A stretch of DNA of 64,000 nt from Aceticella autotrophica (GTDB lineage Bacteria > Bacillota > Thermoanaerobacteria > Thermoanaerobacterales > Thermoanaerobacteraceae), in the NCBI RefSeq assembly GCF_017357865.1, contig NZ_CP060096.1, positions 2,095,001-2,159,000 on the forward strand, given 5' to 3'. Under the pieces are notes generated by a model that saw only the letters and a program-made list of their open reading frames with translations, was not told where the DNA came from and searched no databases. Positions 37,159 through 45,298 of the stretch are shown piece after piece (the stretch's first letter is position 1; every line of letters begins with the position of its first letter). Both the position numbers and the translations under genes were made by a program.

Positions 37159-38349
37159 TTATGGTATAGTTACATTTGCTTTATCAGGATTTATTTTTAT
37201 TATTTTAAGATTTAAAGTTGTGGTAACATTAATATTTACATTTTGTTTGCCTGAACCAAAATTAGAAACATCTACGTATGCATTAAAACTATCCGGTCCT
37301 GCCGAATTAACAACACTTTCAACACCAGACACCGTAACAGTCACAGTTTGATTGCTAAGCTGAGGATTTCTATTTTGATTATCCTTAACCTGTATATTAT
37401 TTATTACGATATCCTTCGTAATAACTTTTTGTATATCAATAAAAACTTTAGCCGTTGAATCATTTTTTACTAATTTTGCTCCCTCAGGAAGGTCATACGG
37501 TATATCTTGAGTTATCTTATGATTTAAACCTGTTATATCAATTTGTTTTGTATTAATACTCTTAATATTATCTAAAATACTATCAGAACCAGTAATATAT
37601 ACATACTCCGGCATCACATTTACTGAAGCTATGTCGTATCCATCCTGTACTTTACCAATAATTTTAGCATTGACCGGTACTTTTACTGTTTTATTAACTT
37701 TAATATTTATATTTACAAACTTGGGGTCTATATTAATTCCTTTTACTTCTTTATTATCCTTATCAAGTGCAATTACAGGAACTGATATATTCATATCTTT
37801 ATTTTTATTAGATACATTTACCTGCGCAACAACATTTTTTACCAAATTGATTTTGCTTTTTGGTCCACTTATCGATACTTTTTCAGGTTTTGATACCGCC
37901 GGCATCATTGCATATCCTTCGGCAATATTTCCGCTTATTTCAATATTTACAGGCATTTCTATTTGTGCAATATAGTCCACATTAACCTTGATTTCAGACG
38001 GACTTATAGAAACAAGTGCTATATTATTCGGAAGCCCATTAATATCTATCGGTATAACATTTATGCCCTTAGAGGTAACCCTGCTTAAATCTGCCTGTGC
38101 TGTAATATCAGTCGATTTCAACTTTAATATGTCATTACGTCTTCCCCTGAGTCTTAATGTTACATAATAATTTTTTTCATCAACAATTGTAAGACCTTTT
38201 TTCTCCAGTGTATTTATATTTACAATTTTTACAGGAATATTTGTCATTTCATATGGAATTTCGGGATTCTCATCCCCCATTACATATAACCATAATAGAA
38301 AGGCAAGAATTACCGAGAAGATTTTAACAGTTATATCTTTAGTCAGCAT
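37159..38349 (-). CDS. cdaR: CdaR (YbbR-domain) regulator of c-di-AMP synthase
   Basis: 396 residues: an N-terminal transmembrane helix (FSVILAFLLWLYVMG) followed by about four extracytoplasmic YbbR repeats. It binds and modulates CdaA. Its start overlaps the cdaA end by 11 bp, so the two are coupled. Start ATG follows GGGGGAAT. Confidence 0.92.
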   Translation of the reverse strand: MLTKDITVKIFSVILAFLLWLYVMGDENPEIPYEMTNIPVKIVNINTLEKKGLTIVDEKNYYVTLRLRGRRNDILKLKSTDITAQADLSRVTSKGINVIPIDINGLPNNIALVSISPSEIKVNVDYIAQIEMPVNIEISGNIAEGYAMMPAVSKPEKVSISGPKSKINLVKNVVAQVNVSNKNKDMNISVPVIALDKDNKEVKGINIDPKFVNINIKVNKTVKVPVNAKIIGKVQDGYDIASVNVMPEYVYITGSDSILDNIKSINTKQIDITGLNHKITQDIPYDLPEGAKLVKNDSTAKVFIDIQKVITKDIVINNIQVKDNQNRNPQLSNQTVTVTVSGVESVVNSAGPDSFNAYVDVSNFGSGKQNVNINVTTTLNLKIIKINPDKANVTIP

Positions 38350-39172
38350 GTTTATTCCCCCATTTCAACCAACTCGCCGCTTTGTTTTCTTTTGCTTTAA
38401 ACATACTAATAAGTACTTCTCTAAGAGTTTTTATATCAAGATGTCTTGATATTCTGCCATTCTGTGCAAGTGATATAGTACCGGTTTCTTCTGATACTAT
38501 TATTGCTAAGGCGTCAGATACCTCAGTAACACCAATAGCAGCTCTATGCCTTGTTCCAAGTTCGGTACTTAAATTCTGACTGTCGGTTAAAGGTAAAAAA
38601 CATCCTGCCGCCATTATTCTATCGCCTCTTATAATAACTGCACCATCATGCAGTGGAGTATTAGGTATAAATGTGTTTATCAAAAGCTCACTTGATATCT
38701 TTGAATCCATAAATATTCCTGTTTCAATAAATTCATTAAGACCGGTTTTCCTTTCAATTACAATAAGTGCTCCAATTTTCGACCTTGAAAGAAATTGAAC
38801 AGCATCACATACTTCTCCTAATACCTCCTTTATATCCTTCATATCATCATTGATAATAAAAAAATTTTTTCTAAAAAACTCGCTCCTTCCTAAAGATTCA
38901 AGGGCTCGCCTTAATTCCGGTTGAAAAACAATTAAAAGTGCGATTACTCCAACGGTCATAGCATTCTTTAGTAAGTAATTAACAGTTCTTAATTGAAGCC
39001 ATTCACTAAGTTTTGTTACAACGATAAGCACCACAAGTCCTTTAAGAAGCTGCTCTGCTCTTGTTTTTCTTATTACTATAATAAATTTGTACATAACATA
39101 TGCTATAATTGCAATATCTACAATATCATTGATTCTTATGGTTTTTATAATATCAATAAGGTCATTAAACAA
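38339..39172 (-). CDS. cdaA: diadenylate cyclase CdaA
   Basis: Makes cyclic di-AMP, which controls potassium and osmolyte balance and wall homeostasis. 277 residues: three N-terminal transmembrane helices, then the DAC domain with the hallmark motifs LHDGAVII (DGA) and LGTRHRAAIG (RHR). The start is TTG at 39172 with GGGAGTG upstream. Transcribed from a clear promoter covered by a long palindrome. Followed by cdaR. Confidence 0.96.
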   Translation of the reverse strand: MFNDLIDIIKTIRINDIVDIAIIAYVMYKFIIVIRKTRAEQLLKGLVVLIVVTKLSEWLQLRTVNYLLKNAMTVGVIALLIVFQPELRRALESLGRSEFFRKNFFIINDDMKDIKEVLGEVCDAVQFLSRSKIGALIVIERKTGLNEFIETGIFMDSKISSELLINTFIPNTPLHDGAVIIRGDRIMAAGCFLPLTDSQNLSTELGTRHRAAIGVTEVSDALAIIVSEETGTISLAQNGRISRHLDIKTLREVLISMFKAKENKAASWLKWGNKHAD

Positions 39173-39222
39173 TAATATTCACTCCCTGAGGCATAATAAA
39201 TTTAAATAAATTAATGTTTATT

Positions 39223-39254
39223 TATAGTAATTATACAACAATATAATTACTATA
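39223..39254. promoter_or_regulatory. 13-bp palindrome covering the cdaA promoter
   Basis: Perfect 13-bp arms (39223-39235 and 39242-39254) separated by 6 bp. It contains the whole -10 box, the spacer and the edge of the -35 box, the position of a classical repressor operator. Confidence 0.55.
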
Positions 39255-39258
39255 ACAA
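39230..39258 (-). promoter_or_regulatory. sigma-A promoter of cdaA-cdaR
   Basis: Minus strand: TTGTTA, 17-bp spacer, perfect TATAAT, about 55 bp before the TTG start. Confidence 0.75.
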
Positions 39259-39307
39259 AAAATATTTTGCTGAATTTTGTGTTTGAAATTTTGAAATATT
39301 TATATAA

Positions 39308-39339
39308 ATAAAAAGTCATAGAAAAAACTATTCTATGAC
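39308..39339 (-). terminator. intrinsic terminator of the Usp-like gene
   Basis: Stem GTCATAGAA / TTCTATGAC (39315-39323 with 39331-39339) followed by TTTTT on the minus strand; it overlaps the last codons of the gene. Confidence 0.85.
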
Positions 39340-39741
39340 CTCTACCATTATATTGCTCTCTTCCACCTGTTTAATTAGTGGATTTATAACATCGCCATAC
39401 ATCAAAACTTCAAATGCTGACCTTAAAGATTTGCCAACAATAATTTCGGTGATTTCATTATCTCTTGCAAATTCAGCGAGGGTGTCCGAAATTTTTTTGC
39501 CTACCAAAATCGATACCCTTCCTCCCATCTTCTGTGCCATATCAAACAGCTCGATTAAAATCTTATGTTCTTTTAAATCATTATAAATATCGTTATTTTT
39601 ATTCACATATACAGCGCAAAATTCGCCATTTGTCTCTTTTGCCCTTTCAGCTCCTCTTTCAATAAGCCTACGGCAACTTTTCTGCGGAGTTATGCAAACC
39701 ATAATCCTGCTTTTCGCTCCGGGCTCATAACTTAAAACCAT
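39328..39741 (-). CDS. universal-stress-protein-like (KdpD-Usp type)
   Basis: 137 residues with a single UspA fold: MVCITPQKSCRRLIERGAERA at the first strand and helix, and ITEIIVGKSLRS before the last strands, resembling the Usp segment of KdpD sensor kinases. It stands alone with its own terminator. Ligand and role unknown. Being next to c-di-AMP synthesis is of interest because Usp domains of KdpD bind c-di-AMP in some Firmicutes, but that link is only suggestive here. Confidence 0.75.
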   Translation of the reverse strand: MVLSYEPGAKSRIMVCITPQKSCRRLIERGAERAKETNGEFCAVYVNKNNDIYNDLKEHKILIELFDMAQKMGGRVSILVGKKISDTLAEFARDNEITEIIVGKSLRSAFEVLMYGDVINPLIKQVEESNIMVEVIE

Positions 39742-39844
39742 ACCAAATCCCCTCTCAGGAAAAAATTTTTCCCTGTATATCTTAATTATATATTTTTTCT
39801 TATATAAGTCAATTTGTCTTACTGCATTTAATAAATATCATAAA

Positions 39845-40516
39845 TTATGAAATTTCATTAAAATATCTCATAAGTCCTTTATATATCGCCCATGCTATCT
39901 TGTATTGATATTTTTTATCATTTAATAATTTCTCCTCTTCAGGATTTGACATAAAGCCACATTCAACTATTACTGCCGGCATTTTAGCATTTCTTAATAT
40001 GTAAAATGTGCTTGTTTCCTTAGGCATTCGATCATTACTTTCATCAAGTGTATTTTTTAATTCTTTTTGCAGAATTTCTGCAAGGAATTTTCCTTTTTCA
40101 GAATTCTTATGATAAAACACCTGTGCTCCCTTATACTGCTCCTGCGGGAAACTATTCTGATGTATACTTATAAAAACTTCCCCATTGGCATTATTACCCT
40201 TCTTTACCCTGTTTTTAAGGTCTTGCATTAAATTGTCAGATAATGGATCTCCTTGCCTTGTCATTACAGCTACACCGCCGCTTTCCTCAATAAGTTCCTT
40301 TAACTTTGTTGCTATTTCAAGATTTAATTCATCTTCATTTTTACCATACTTACCGGGTTTACCCGGATCACCGCCGCCATGTCCGGCATCAATTATTATT
40401 ATTTTATTAGATATAGGAAGCTTATTAAAGATTTCAATTGATTTATTAAGGCAGCTATAAACCAGCGATGTACAAAAAAATAAAAATGCAATCAATATAT
40501 ACTTATTGACCTTCAT
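39845..40516 (-). CDS. cwlD: N-acetylmuramoyl-L-alanine amidase, CwlD-like
   Basis: Zinc amidase (Amidase_3) used to form muramic-delta-lactam in spore cortex. 223 residues: N-terminal hydrophobic signal or anchor (YILIAFLFFCTSLVY), then IDAGHGG (zinc His), NLEIA (zinc Glu), SIHQNS (zinc His) and VECGFMSN (catalytic Glu). Length matches CwlD rather than larger vegetative amidases. Divergent from the LysM gene. Confidence 0.87.
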   Translation of the reverse strand: MKVNKYILIAFLFFCTSLVYSCLNKSIEIFNKLPISNKIIIIDAGHGGGDPGKPGKYGKNEDELNLEIATKLKELIEESGGVAVMTRQGDPLSDNLMQDLKNRVKKGNNANGEVFISIHQNSFPQEQYKGAQVFYHKNSEKGKFLAEILQKELKNTLDESNDRMPKETSTFYILRNAKMPAVIVECGFMSNPEEEKLLNDKKYQYKIAWAIYKGLMRYFNEIS

Positions 40517-40630
40517 AATATAGAATCCCTTCCTTTTTCACTCTTAATATAAAATTTATTCAAATTAAAAATAACTATGTCACTTTCCTTTGTTTAAATC
40601 ATATTATGAATAAAGAAAGGAGGAAAAAAT

Positions 40631-41524
40631 ATGCTTACATTTGAATTCACATATGTTGTACAATCATGTGATACATTATTCTTAATTGCTAAAAAGTTCA
40701 ATACCTCTGTAGAAATTATAATGACAAGAAACAATATCATAAATCCATCCCTAATACACCCTGAACAAACGTTAATAATACCAGTTAAGGGAATATACTA
40801 TACAGTAAAACCTAGTGATACCATATATTTAATAGCAGAAAAATTCGGTGTCCCATATGAATCAATCATATATGTTAATAACCTTGTATTCCCTTACACA
40901 ATATATCCAGGTCAAATGCTGTTTATTCCAGGTACGGTAGAAGCAGCTCCACCTGTAACGCCGATTTGCCCTGTGCCTCCGGCTCCACCTGTACCGCCGA
41001 TTCCGCCGGTTCCACCGTCAACAACCTGTCCTTTTTATTATGTTGTCAGACCTGGTGATACTCTATGGGACATAGCAAAAAGATATGGGGTATCCTTAGA
41101 CGCTTTGATAAAGGCAAATTACATCGTTAATCCAAATTTGATTTATCCGGGACAGACAATCATTATCCCATGTCCCTCAGCACCACCAGTAGAATATCCC
41201 ACGCTTAAGTTGGGTGACACAGGACCCTTTGTAGTAAACCTACAATCAAGACTTAAATCCTTGGGATTTTATAAAGGGACGGTTGACGGTATCTTTGGAA
41301 CAAAGACAGAAGAAGCAGTTAAAGAGTATCAAAAAAGCAGAGGCTTAACAGCAACCGGTATCGTTGATAATAATACATGGAATGCATTATTGTTTAATAC
41401 TCCACCCATCACCATAGATATAAATACTGATGACACAAAATGCAATGAAACTATTGATATAACTGATAAAAAAGATGATATTTCAATAGAAGATAATAAC
41501 GAAGAAAAAAATAATCAGGGTTAA
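40631..41524 (+). CDS. LysM and peptidoglycan-binding domain protein
   Basis: 297 residues: three LysM repeats (about 6-50, 55-100, 136-182), a Pro-rich linker (CPVPPAPPVPPIPPVPP) between the second and third, a PG_binding_1 domain (about 191-255: LGDTGPFVVNLQSRLKSLGFY...DGIFGTKTEEAVKEYQK) and an acidic tail. It has no signal peptide, as is common for spore-coat or cortex-associated LysM proteins that are made in the mother cell; a spore role is inference from this and from cwlD next door. ATG follows AAAGGAGG. Confidence 0.85.
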   Translation: MLTFEFTYVVQSCDTLFLIAKKFNTSVEIIMTRNNIINPSLIHPEQTLIIPVKGIYYTVKPSDTIYLIAEKFGVPYESIIYVNNLVFPYTIYPGQMLFIPGTVEAAPPVTPICPVPPAPPVPPIPPVPPSTTCPFYYVVRPGDTLWDIAKRYGVSLDALIKANYIVNPNLIYPGQTIIIPCPSAPPVEYPTLKLGDTGPFVVNLQSRLKSLGFYKGTVDGIFGTKTEEAVKEYQKSRGLTATGIVDNNTWNALLFNTPPITIDINTDDTKCNETIDITDKKDDISIEDNNEEKNNQG

Positions 41525-41542
41525 ATCCCTGATTATTTTTTT
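41510..41542. terminator. bidirectional terminator between LysM gene and trxB
   Basis: 11-bp perfect stem (41510-41520 with 41527-41537), 6-nt loop, with T-runs on both strands. It serves both convergent genes. Confidence 0.9.
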
Positions 41543-42447
41543 AACGCTTCTATATATTTCCCAGCAATATAAGCCGCTATTGCACCATCACTCATTGCAG
41601 TCACAAGCTGCCTTAAGGATTTATGTCTTATATCACCTGCTGCAAAAACTCCCGGTATGTTTGTCCGCATATCATCGTCTGTAATAATATAACTATGTTC
41701 ATCCATATCAATTACGCCATTTAAAATTTCAATATTAGGAGCCGTTCCTATTGATATAAACATACCGTCAATTTTAATAGTAGTTTCTTCGCCTGTTTTA
41801 AGATTTTTAAGTTTCAAGCCTTCAACCTGATTGTCGCCTTCAATATCTTCAACAACGCTATCAAGAATAATTTCAATTTTTTCATTGGAAAAAGCCTTGT
41901 CTTGTTCAACTTTTGCAGCAGTGAGACTATTCCCTTTATAAATTATATATACCTTTTTAGCAAATTTAGTAAGATACTGTGCTTCTATTACAGCGGTATT
42001 ATCACCACCTATTACAGCAACATCCGCTTCTTTGTAAAAGGCAGCATCGCAAGTTGCACAAAATGATACACCTGAACCAATAAATTTTTTTTCTTTTTCA
42101 AGACCTAATTTTTTATTTGTTGTCCCCATCGCAAGTATAATTGCCTTAGCTTCGTATATATCATCCTCTGTCTGAACTTTTTTGACATCCCCTGTTATAT
42201 CAAGCCCAGCAACATCTTTATTAACAATTTGAAGCCCGTATTTTTTAGTCTGTGCCTCCATTTTTGATATGAGCTCAGGACCGCTTATATTATCATAACC
42301 CGGATAATTCTCAATCTTATGTGCATTAATTATCCTCCCACCAAGATACATTTTCTCTATCATCAAGGTATTAAGTTTCGAACGGCATGCATAAAGTCCA
42401 GCTGTGAGCCCTGCTGGTCCTCCTCCTAATATTATCAAGTCATACAT
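41533..42447 (-). CDS. trxB: thioredoxin reductase
   Basis: Flavoenzyme reducing thioredoxin. 304 residues with the FAD site GGGPAGLTAGLYACRS, redox pair CATC in SFCATCDAAF, second nucleotide-binding site (VAVIGGDNTAVIEAQYL) and the C-terminal FAD motif GVFAAGDIRHKSLRQ. The nucleotide motif GGDNTA differs slightly from the usual GGGDSA, and the donor (NADPH, or ferredoxin as in some clostridial enzymes) is not certain. Confidence 0.92.
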   Translation of the reverse strand: MYDLIILGGGPAGLTAGLYACRSKLNTLMIEKMYLGGRIINAHKIENYPGYDNISGPELISKMEAQTKKYGLQIVNKDVAGLDITGDVKKVQTEDDIYEAKAIILAMGTTNKKLGLEKEKKFIGSGVSFCATCDAAFYKEADVAVIGGDNTAVIEAQYLTKFAKKVYIIYKGNSLTAAKVEQDKAFSNEKIEIILDSVVEDIEGDNQVEGLKLKNLKTGEETTIKIDGMFISIGTAPNIEILNGVIDMDEHSYIITDDDMRTNIPGVFAAGDIRHKSLRQLVTAMSDGAIAAYIAGKYIEALKK

Positions 42448-42465
42448 TTAAACCAACTCCTTATA

Positions 42466-42501
42466 TAATAATGGAAGTAGTGAACACTACTTCCATTATT
42501 A
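42466..42501. terminator. 17-bp perfect hairpin after the coat genes
   Basis: Arms 42466-42482 and 42485-42501 pair perfectly around two bases. No marked U-tract. Probably ends the coat-gene transcript before trxB. Confidence 0.55.
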
Positions 42502-42522
42502 TATCACAATTTTTTATTTGTT

Positions 42523-42798
42523 TTACATTATGCCTACAGGTTGAATAAACTTATTTTTTGTTTCTTGTATATCCTGTGGCATTGCCGGTTTTACTGGATA
42601 CCATCCCCTTTGATTTATTGCATTCCAAACTGCTTTTTGGTCATCAAAAGTTTGATTCAGTACATTCACAAAATTACTTTTTATCCTGTCATTAGCAGAT
42701 TCAACTGCTGCATGTGATAATACTTCTATAGCAAGCTTGTAATTTCCAAGAACACCCATCATTAAATCTTTATCGGTTACACCTGCATTACGCTGCAT
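42523..42798 (-). CDS. CotF-like spore coat protein
   Basis: 91 residues of the spore coat CotF family: helical bundle sequence KDLMMGVLGNYKLAIEVLSHAAVESAN and the C-terminal NQRGWYPVKPA. Expected in the mother-cell coat layer. Follows a smaller helical protein gene by 12 bp; the pair is a common clostridial arrangement. Confidence 0.85.
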   Translation of the reverse strand: MQRNAGVTDKDLMMGVLGNYKLAIEVLSHAAVESANDRIKSNFVNVLNQTFDDQKAVWNAINQRGWYPVKPAMPQDIQETKNKFIQPVGIM

Positions 42799-42810
42799 AT
42801 ATATGCCTCC

Positions 42811-42996
42811 TTATTCTATATTTTTTAATAGTGAATTAAAATTGTTGCAGCATCTCTCAGAAAGATTTTGACAAAGCACCTTTAATTGCTGATCCTGTAA
42901 CCTTGTAGCACAATCCTTCAGGCATTTGCACATATGGTCTTCTAAGGAAAGAGCATCATCGATATATAACAATTCTTTACCTGTTATTTGCGGCAT
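42811..42996 (-). CDS. small helical protein paired with CotF-like gene
   Basis: 61 residues from the ATG at 42996, preceded by AAAGGAGG (the frame is open to 43023). Helical and Cys-rich (HMCKCLKDCATRL, ERCCNNF). It resembles the short partner that precedes CotF-type genes in clostridia; it is probably a coat component too. Confidence 0.7.
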   Translation of the reverse strand: MPQITGKELLYIDDALSLEDHMCKCLKDCATRLQDQQLKVLCQNLSERCCNNFNSLLKNIE

Positions 42997-43084
42997 TTTA
43001 ATTCCTCCTTTCATTAACTTCATTGTTAGTATTTACATACATAAAAAAAATATACGGCAATTAACCATATATTTAATGTAAAAT

Positions 43085-43399
43085 TTATTTGATATACCCT
43101 TTATTTCTTAATTTATTTATATGCTGCTCTAACTGTTCTTTAATATCTATATCATAGGATTCTTCAAGTACAAACATCATTGATACCGCCACCTGAGCAA
43201 CATCCAAGAGCTCTTCGGCAATTTTCTCCGTAATTTCTTTATCACTCATATTTACATTTTCACCATTTAATCCCCTGAATTTTCCTATGACCTGTGCCAG
43301 TTCACCGGCTTCTTCCATCAATTTCAGCGTAGTGGATTCAAGTGAAGGTGTAAGGTTGTTAAGACGGGGAAGACTTATTTCTTTATATTTCATATCCAT
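43085..43399 (-). CDS. MazG-like nucleotide pyrophosphohydrolase
   Basis: 104 residues, all-alpha NTP-PPase fold with metal-binding LMEEAGELAQVIG and EKIAEELLDVAQVAVSM. Likely hydrolyses non-canonical or excess dNTPs. It is 10 bp after the ThyX-like gene, a plausible dTTP/dUTP-pool pairing. Confidence 0.8.
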   Translation of the reverse strand: MDMKYKEISLPRLNNLTPSLESTTLKLMEEAGELAQVIGKFRGLNGENVNMSDKEITEKIAEELLDVAQVAVSMMFVLEESYDIDIKEQLEQHINKLRNKGYIK

Positions 43400-43409
43400 T
43401 TTTATCCCC

Positions 43410-44927
43410 CTAAGCCTGTTTTCTTCTTGCTAAAAATCTTGAAAATTCAGGACAAATTTCTTTTATTAAATCAAGCATTTTATATGCTGTATTTCTTATA
43501 TCCCATTGTGCTTCAGGTGTACAGCGTAAATTGGCAAAGTGGTCAAATGCCCATAAATCTGTATCCATAAGCACAAGCCTTTTATGTGCATTTGTCACTG
43601 CATATGGAGCTGCTTCAGGAATTTTCTCATTTAACTCTTCATAGAGTAATTCCGACGCTTTTATTGCATTTTCAAGTAAATCAACGCACCCTGCCTTTTC
43701 TATGCTAGGCGGCACTGTATATCCATTTTTAATTGTCGGTTCATAAACATTAAAGTTTATCGTTCTATGCCTTAAAAGCTGGTGCCAATTTGCCTCACTT
43801 ATACATAGCTGGAATTTGAATCTTATTGACCTGAAGGGTTCAATCAAATGGTCAAATTGATTTATATCTTCAAATGCCTTATTGATTATGTTGGATTTTT
43901 CTTCAATTGTTAACCTGCTTACTGTTTTTTCTATCGCTTCAATTGATTTGCCGGAATATGAAAATAATATGTGCATAATCAAAACATCTTCCATTTTAAT
44001 GCCGTTATCTCTTCCTGTATAATCAATCAGTATAACATCATCTTTTACATTATCCGTCTCCGTAATTAATCTACCTGCAATTTCCACAAGCCTGCTTTCA
44101 ACCTTTTTTTGATACTCTGAAGGTCTTACATGCCTCATCATACTTGGAGATATTTTCTCTGCCTCTTCAATAATTTTTTGTGCTATAGTGTTTGCCTCCT
44201 CCGTCTTATGTGCCAATAATTTCCTTAAAATATCCTGCAAATCAAGTGCATTAAGTGCTACTGCAAAACTCGTACGGGTTGATAATAGAAGGGCATATCT
44301 GGCATCCTCAAAAGCTATTTTGCTTATTCTGTCCTGATATTTTCTTTCACTTTCATTCTCTTCTTTTTCTACTGTATTTGATAAATATGTAACAAGTTTT
44401 TCTACTAATTGTTCGTACATGTCATAAGATATGTTCCATGTTTTTAAATATTTATCTTTTAAATCCGAATAGTTTTTCAGTTCATTAGGAATAATAACTT
44501 TATCTCTTGTGGGCTTTTGATATCTTTGACTCCATTCAATAAAGGAAGGTCTTTTATTGATTAATTCTATATATGCAGACAAATATCTCGAAATATCTTC
44601 AACACAAAGGTGCATAAGATGCTGTTCTGCTATTGAGGAATGCCCAAATTTTTCTACCCATTTTTCATGAAATAATTTTGCTTTATCTATAGCAGCTTCC
44701 ATAGAAGGTTTACCGGATGAAATAAATTCATTTATATCAAGGTCACCGTCTGTTAATGATTCTAATATATTAAGTCTCCAACTGGTATCTTTTCTGCTGA
44801 CCTTGGAATTTATTGGCGGAATAATAAATTCCGGCAATGAATGTATGAAATAAACCGGTCCATATATGTTAGTAACAAATCGTTTTAACAAATTTTCCTG
44901 CTCTTTTGTAAGCTTTGTCATCAGCAT
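43410..44927 (-). CDS. two-domain ThyX-like flavoprotein (FAD-dependent thymidylate synthase family)
   Basis: 505 residues holding two tandem ThyX-like halves. In the first, the ThyX signature RHRxxSxxxxSxR is partly kept: RHR is replaced by I123-N124-K125 but Ser128, Ser133 and Arg135 remain (RPSFIEWSQRYQ). In the second, R386-H387-R388 is kept but the two Ser and the Arg are lost (RHRTINFNVYEPT), and LRCTPEAQWDIR matches the ThyX C-terminal helix. Active sites of ordinary ThyX are built between subunits, so a fused pseudo-dimer is conceivable. Whether it makes dTMP is unknown. A MazG-like gene follows. Confidence 0.75.
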   Translation of the reverse strand: MLMTKLTKEQENLLKRFVTNIYGPVYFIHSLPEFIIPPINSKVSRKDTSWRLNILESLTDGDLDINEFISSGKPSMEAAIDKAKLFHEKWVEKFGHSSIAEQHLMHLCVEDISRYLSAYIELINKRPSFIEWSQRYQKPTRDKVIIPNELKNYSDLKDKYLKTWNISYDMYEQLVEKLVTYLSNTVEKEENESERKYQDRISKIAFEDARYALLLSTRTSFAVALNALDLQDILRKLLAHKTEEANTIAQKIIEEAEKISPSMMRHVRPSEYQKKVESRLVEIAGRLITETDNVKDDVILIDYTGRDNGIKMEDVLIMHILFSYSGKSIEAIEKTVSRLTIEEKSNIINKAFEDINQFDHLIEPFRSIRFKFQLCISEANWHQLLRHRTINFNVYEPTIKNGYTVPPSIEKAGCVDLLENAIKASELLYEELNEKIPEAAPYAVTNAHKRLVLMDTDLWAFDHFANLRCTPEAQWDIRNTAYKMLDLIKEICPEFSRFLARRKQA

Positions 44928-44982
44928 ATTTAATAACCCCTTTCTAATACTTTATCCTTATTTACAATATATTATAACATAA

Positions 44983-45019
44983 TAAAAATAGTTATCCCAT
45001 ATATGAGATAACTATTTTT
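44983..45019. terminator. intrinsic terminator after the tRNA-Tyr/tRNA-Lys pair
   Basis: 13-bp perfect stem AAAAATAGTTATC / GATAACTATTTTT with a 10-nt loop. Confidence 0.85.
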
Positions 45020-45030
45020 ATTCATTAAAA

Positions 45031-45106
45031 TGGTGACCCATCCGCGATTCGAACGCGGGACACCCTGCTTAAAAGGCAGGTGCTCTGCCTGCTGAGCTAA
45101 TGGGTC
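45031..45106 (-). tRNA. tRNA-Lys (anticodon TTT)
   Basis: 76 nt with encoded CCA; acceptor GACCCAT pairs with ATGGGTC, anticodon loop CTTTTAA, T loop TTCGAAT. Confidence 0.97.
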
Positions 45107-45112
45107 GTAATA

Positions 45113-45197
45113 TGGTGGAGGGAGATGGATTCGAACCATCGAAGGCTGTGCCAACAGATTTACAGTCTGCCCCCTTTAGCCCCTTGGGTATCCCTCC
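45113..45197 (-). tRNA. tRNA-Tyr (anticodon GTA)
   Basis: 85 nt class II tRNA with a long variable arm and encoded CCA; acceptor GGAGGGA pairs with TCCCTCC, anticodon loop CTGTAAA. Six bases before tRNA-Lys, same transcript. Confidence 0.97.
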
Positions 45198-45222
45198 CCT
45201 CACACTTATGAACGACTTTTAT

Positions 45223-45251
45223 ATTATATTATATTATAACTATCATGTCAA
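45223..45251 (-). promoter_or_regulatory. promoter of the tRNA-Tyr/tRNA-Lys pair
   Basis: Minus strand: consensus TTGACA, 17-bp spacer, consensus TATAAT. Confidence 0.85.
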
Positions 45252-45298
45252 GCTTAAAAGGTCATTTTATATTCAAAAAATTATATCAAAAAGATTTT

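Noticed and set aside
39328-39741. Stand-alone KdpD sensor fragment (pseudogene)
   Set aside because: The Usp fold is complete, with its own ribosome site region and terminator; no kinase remnant follows.
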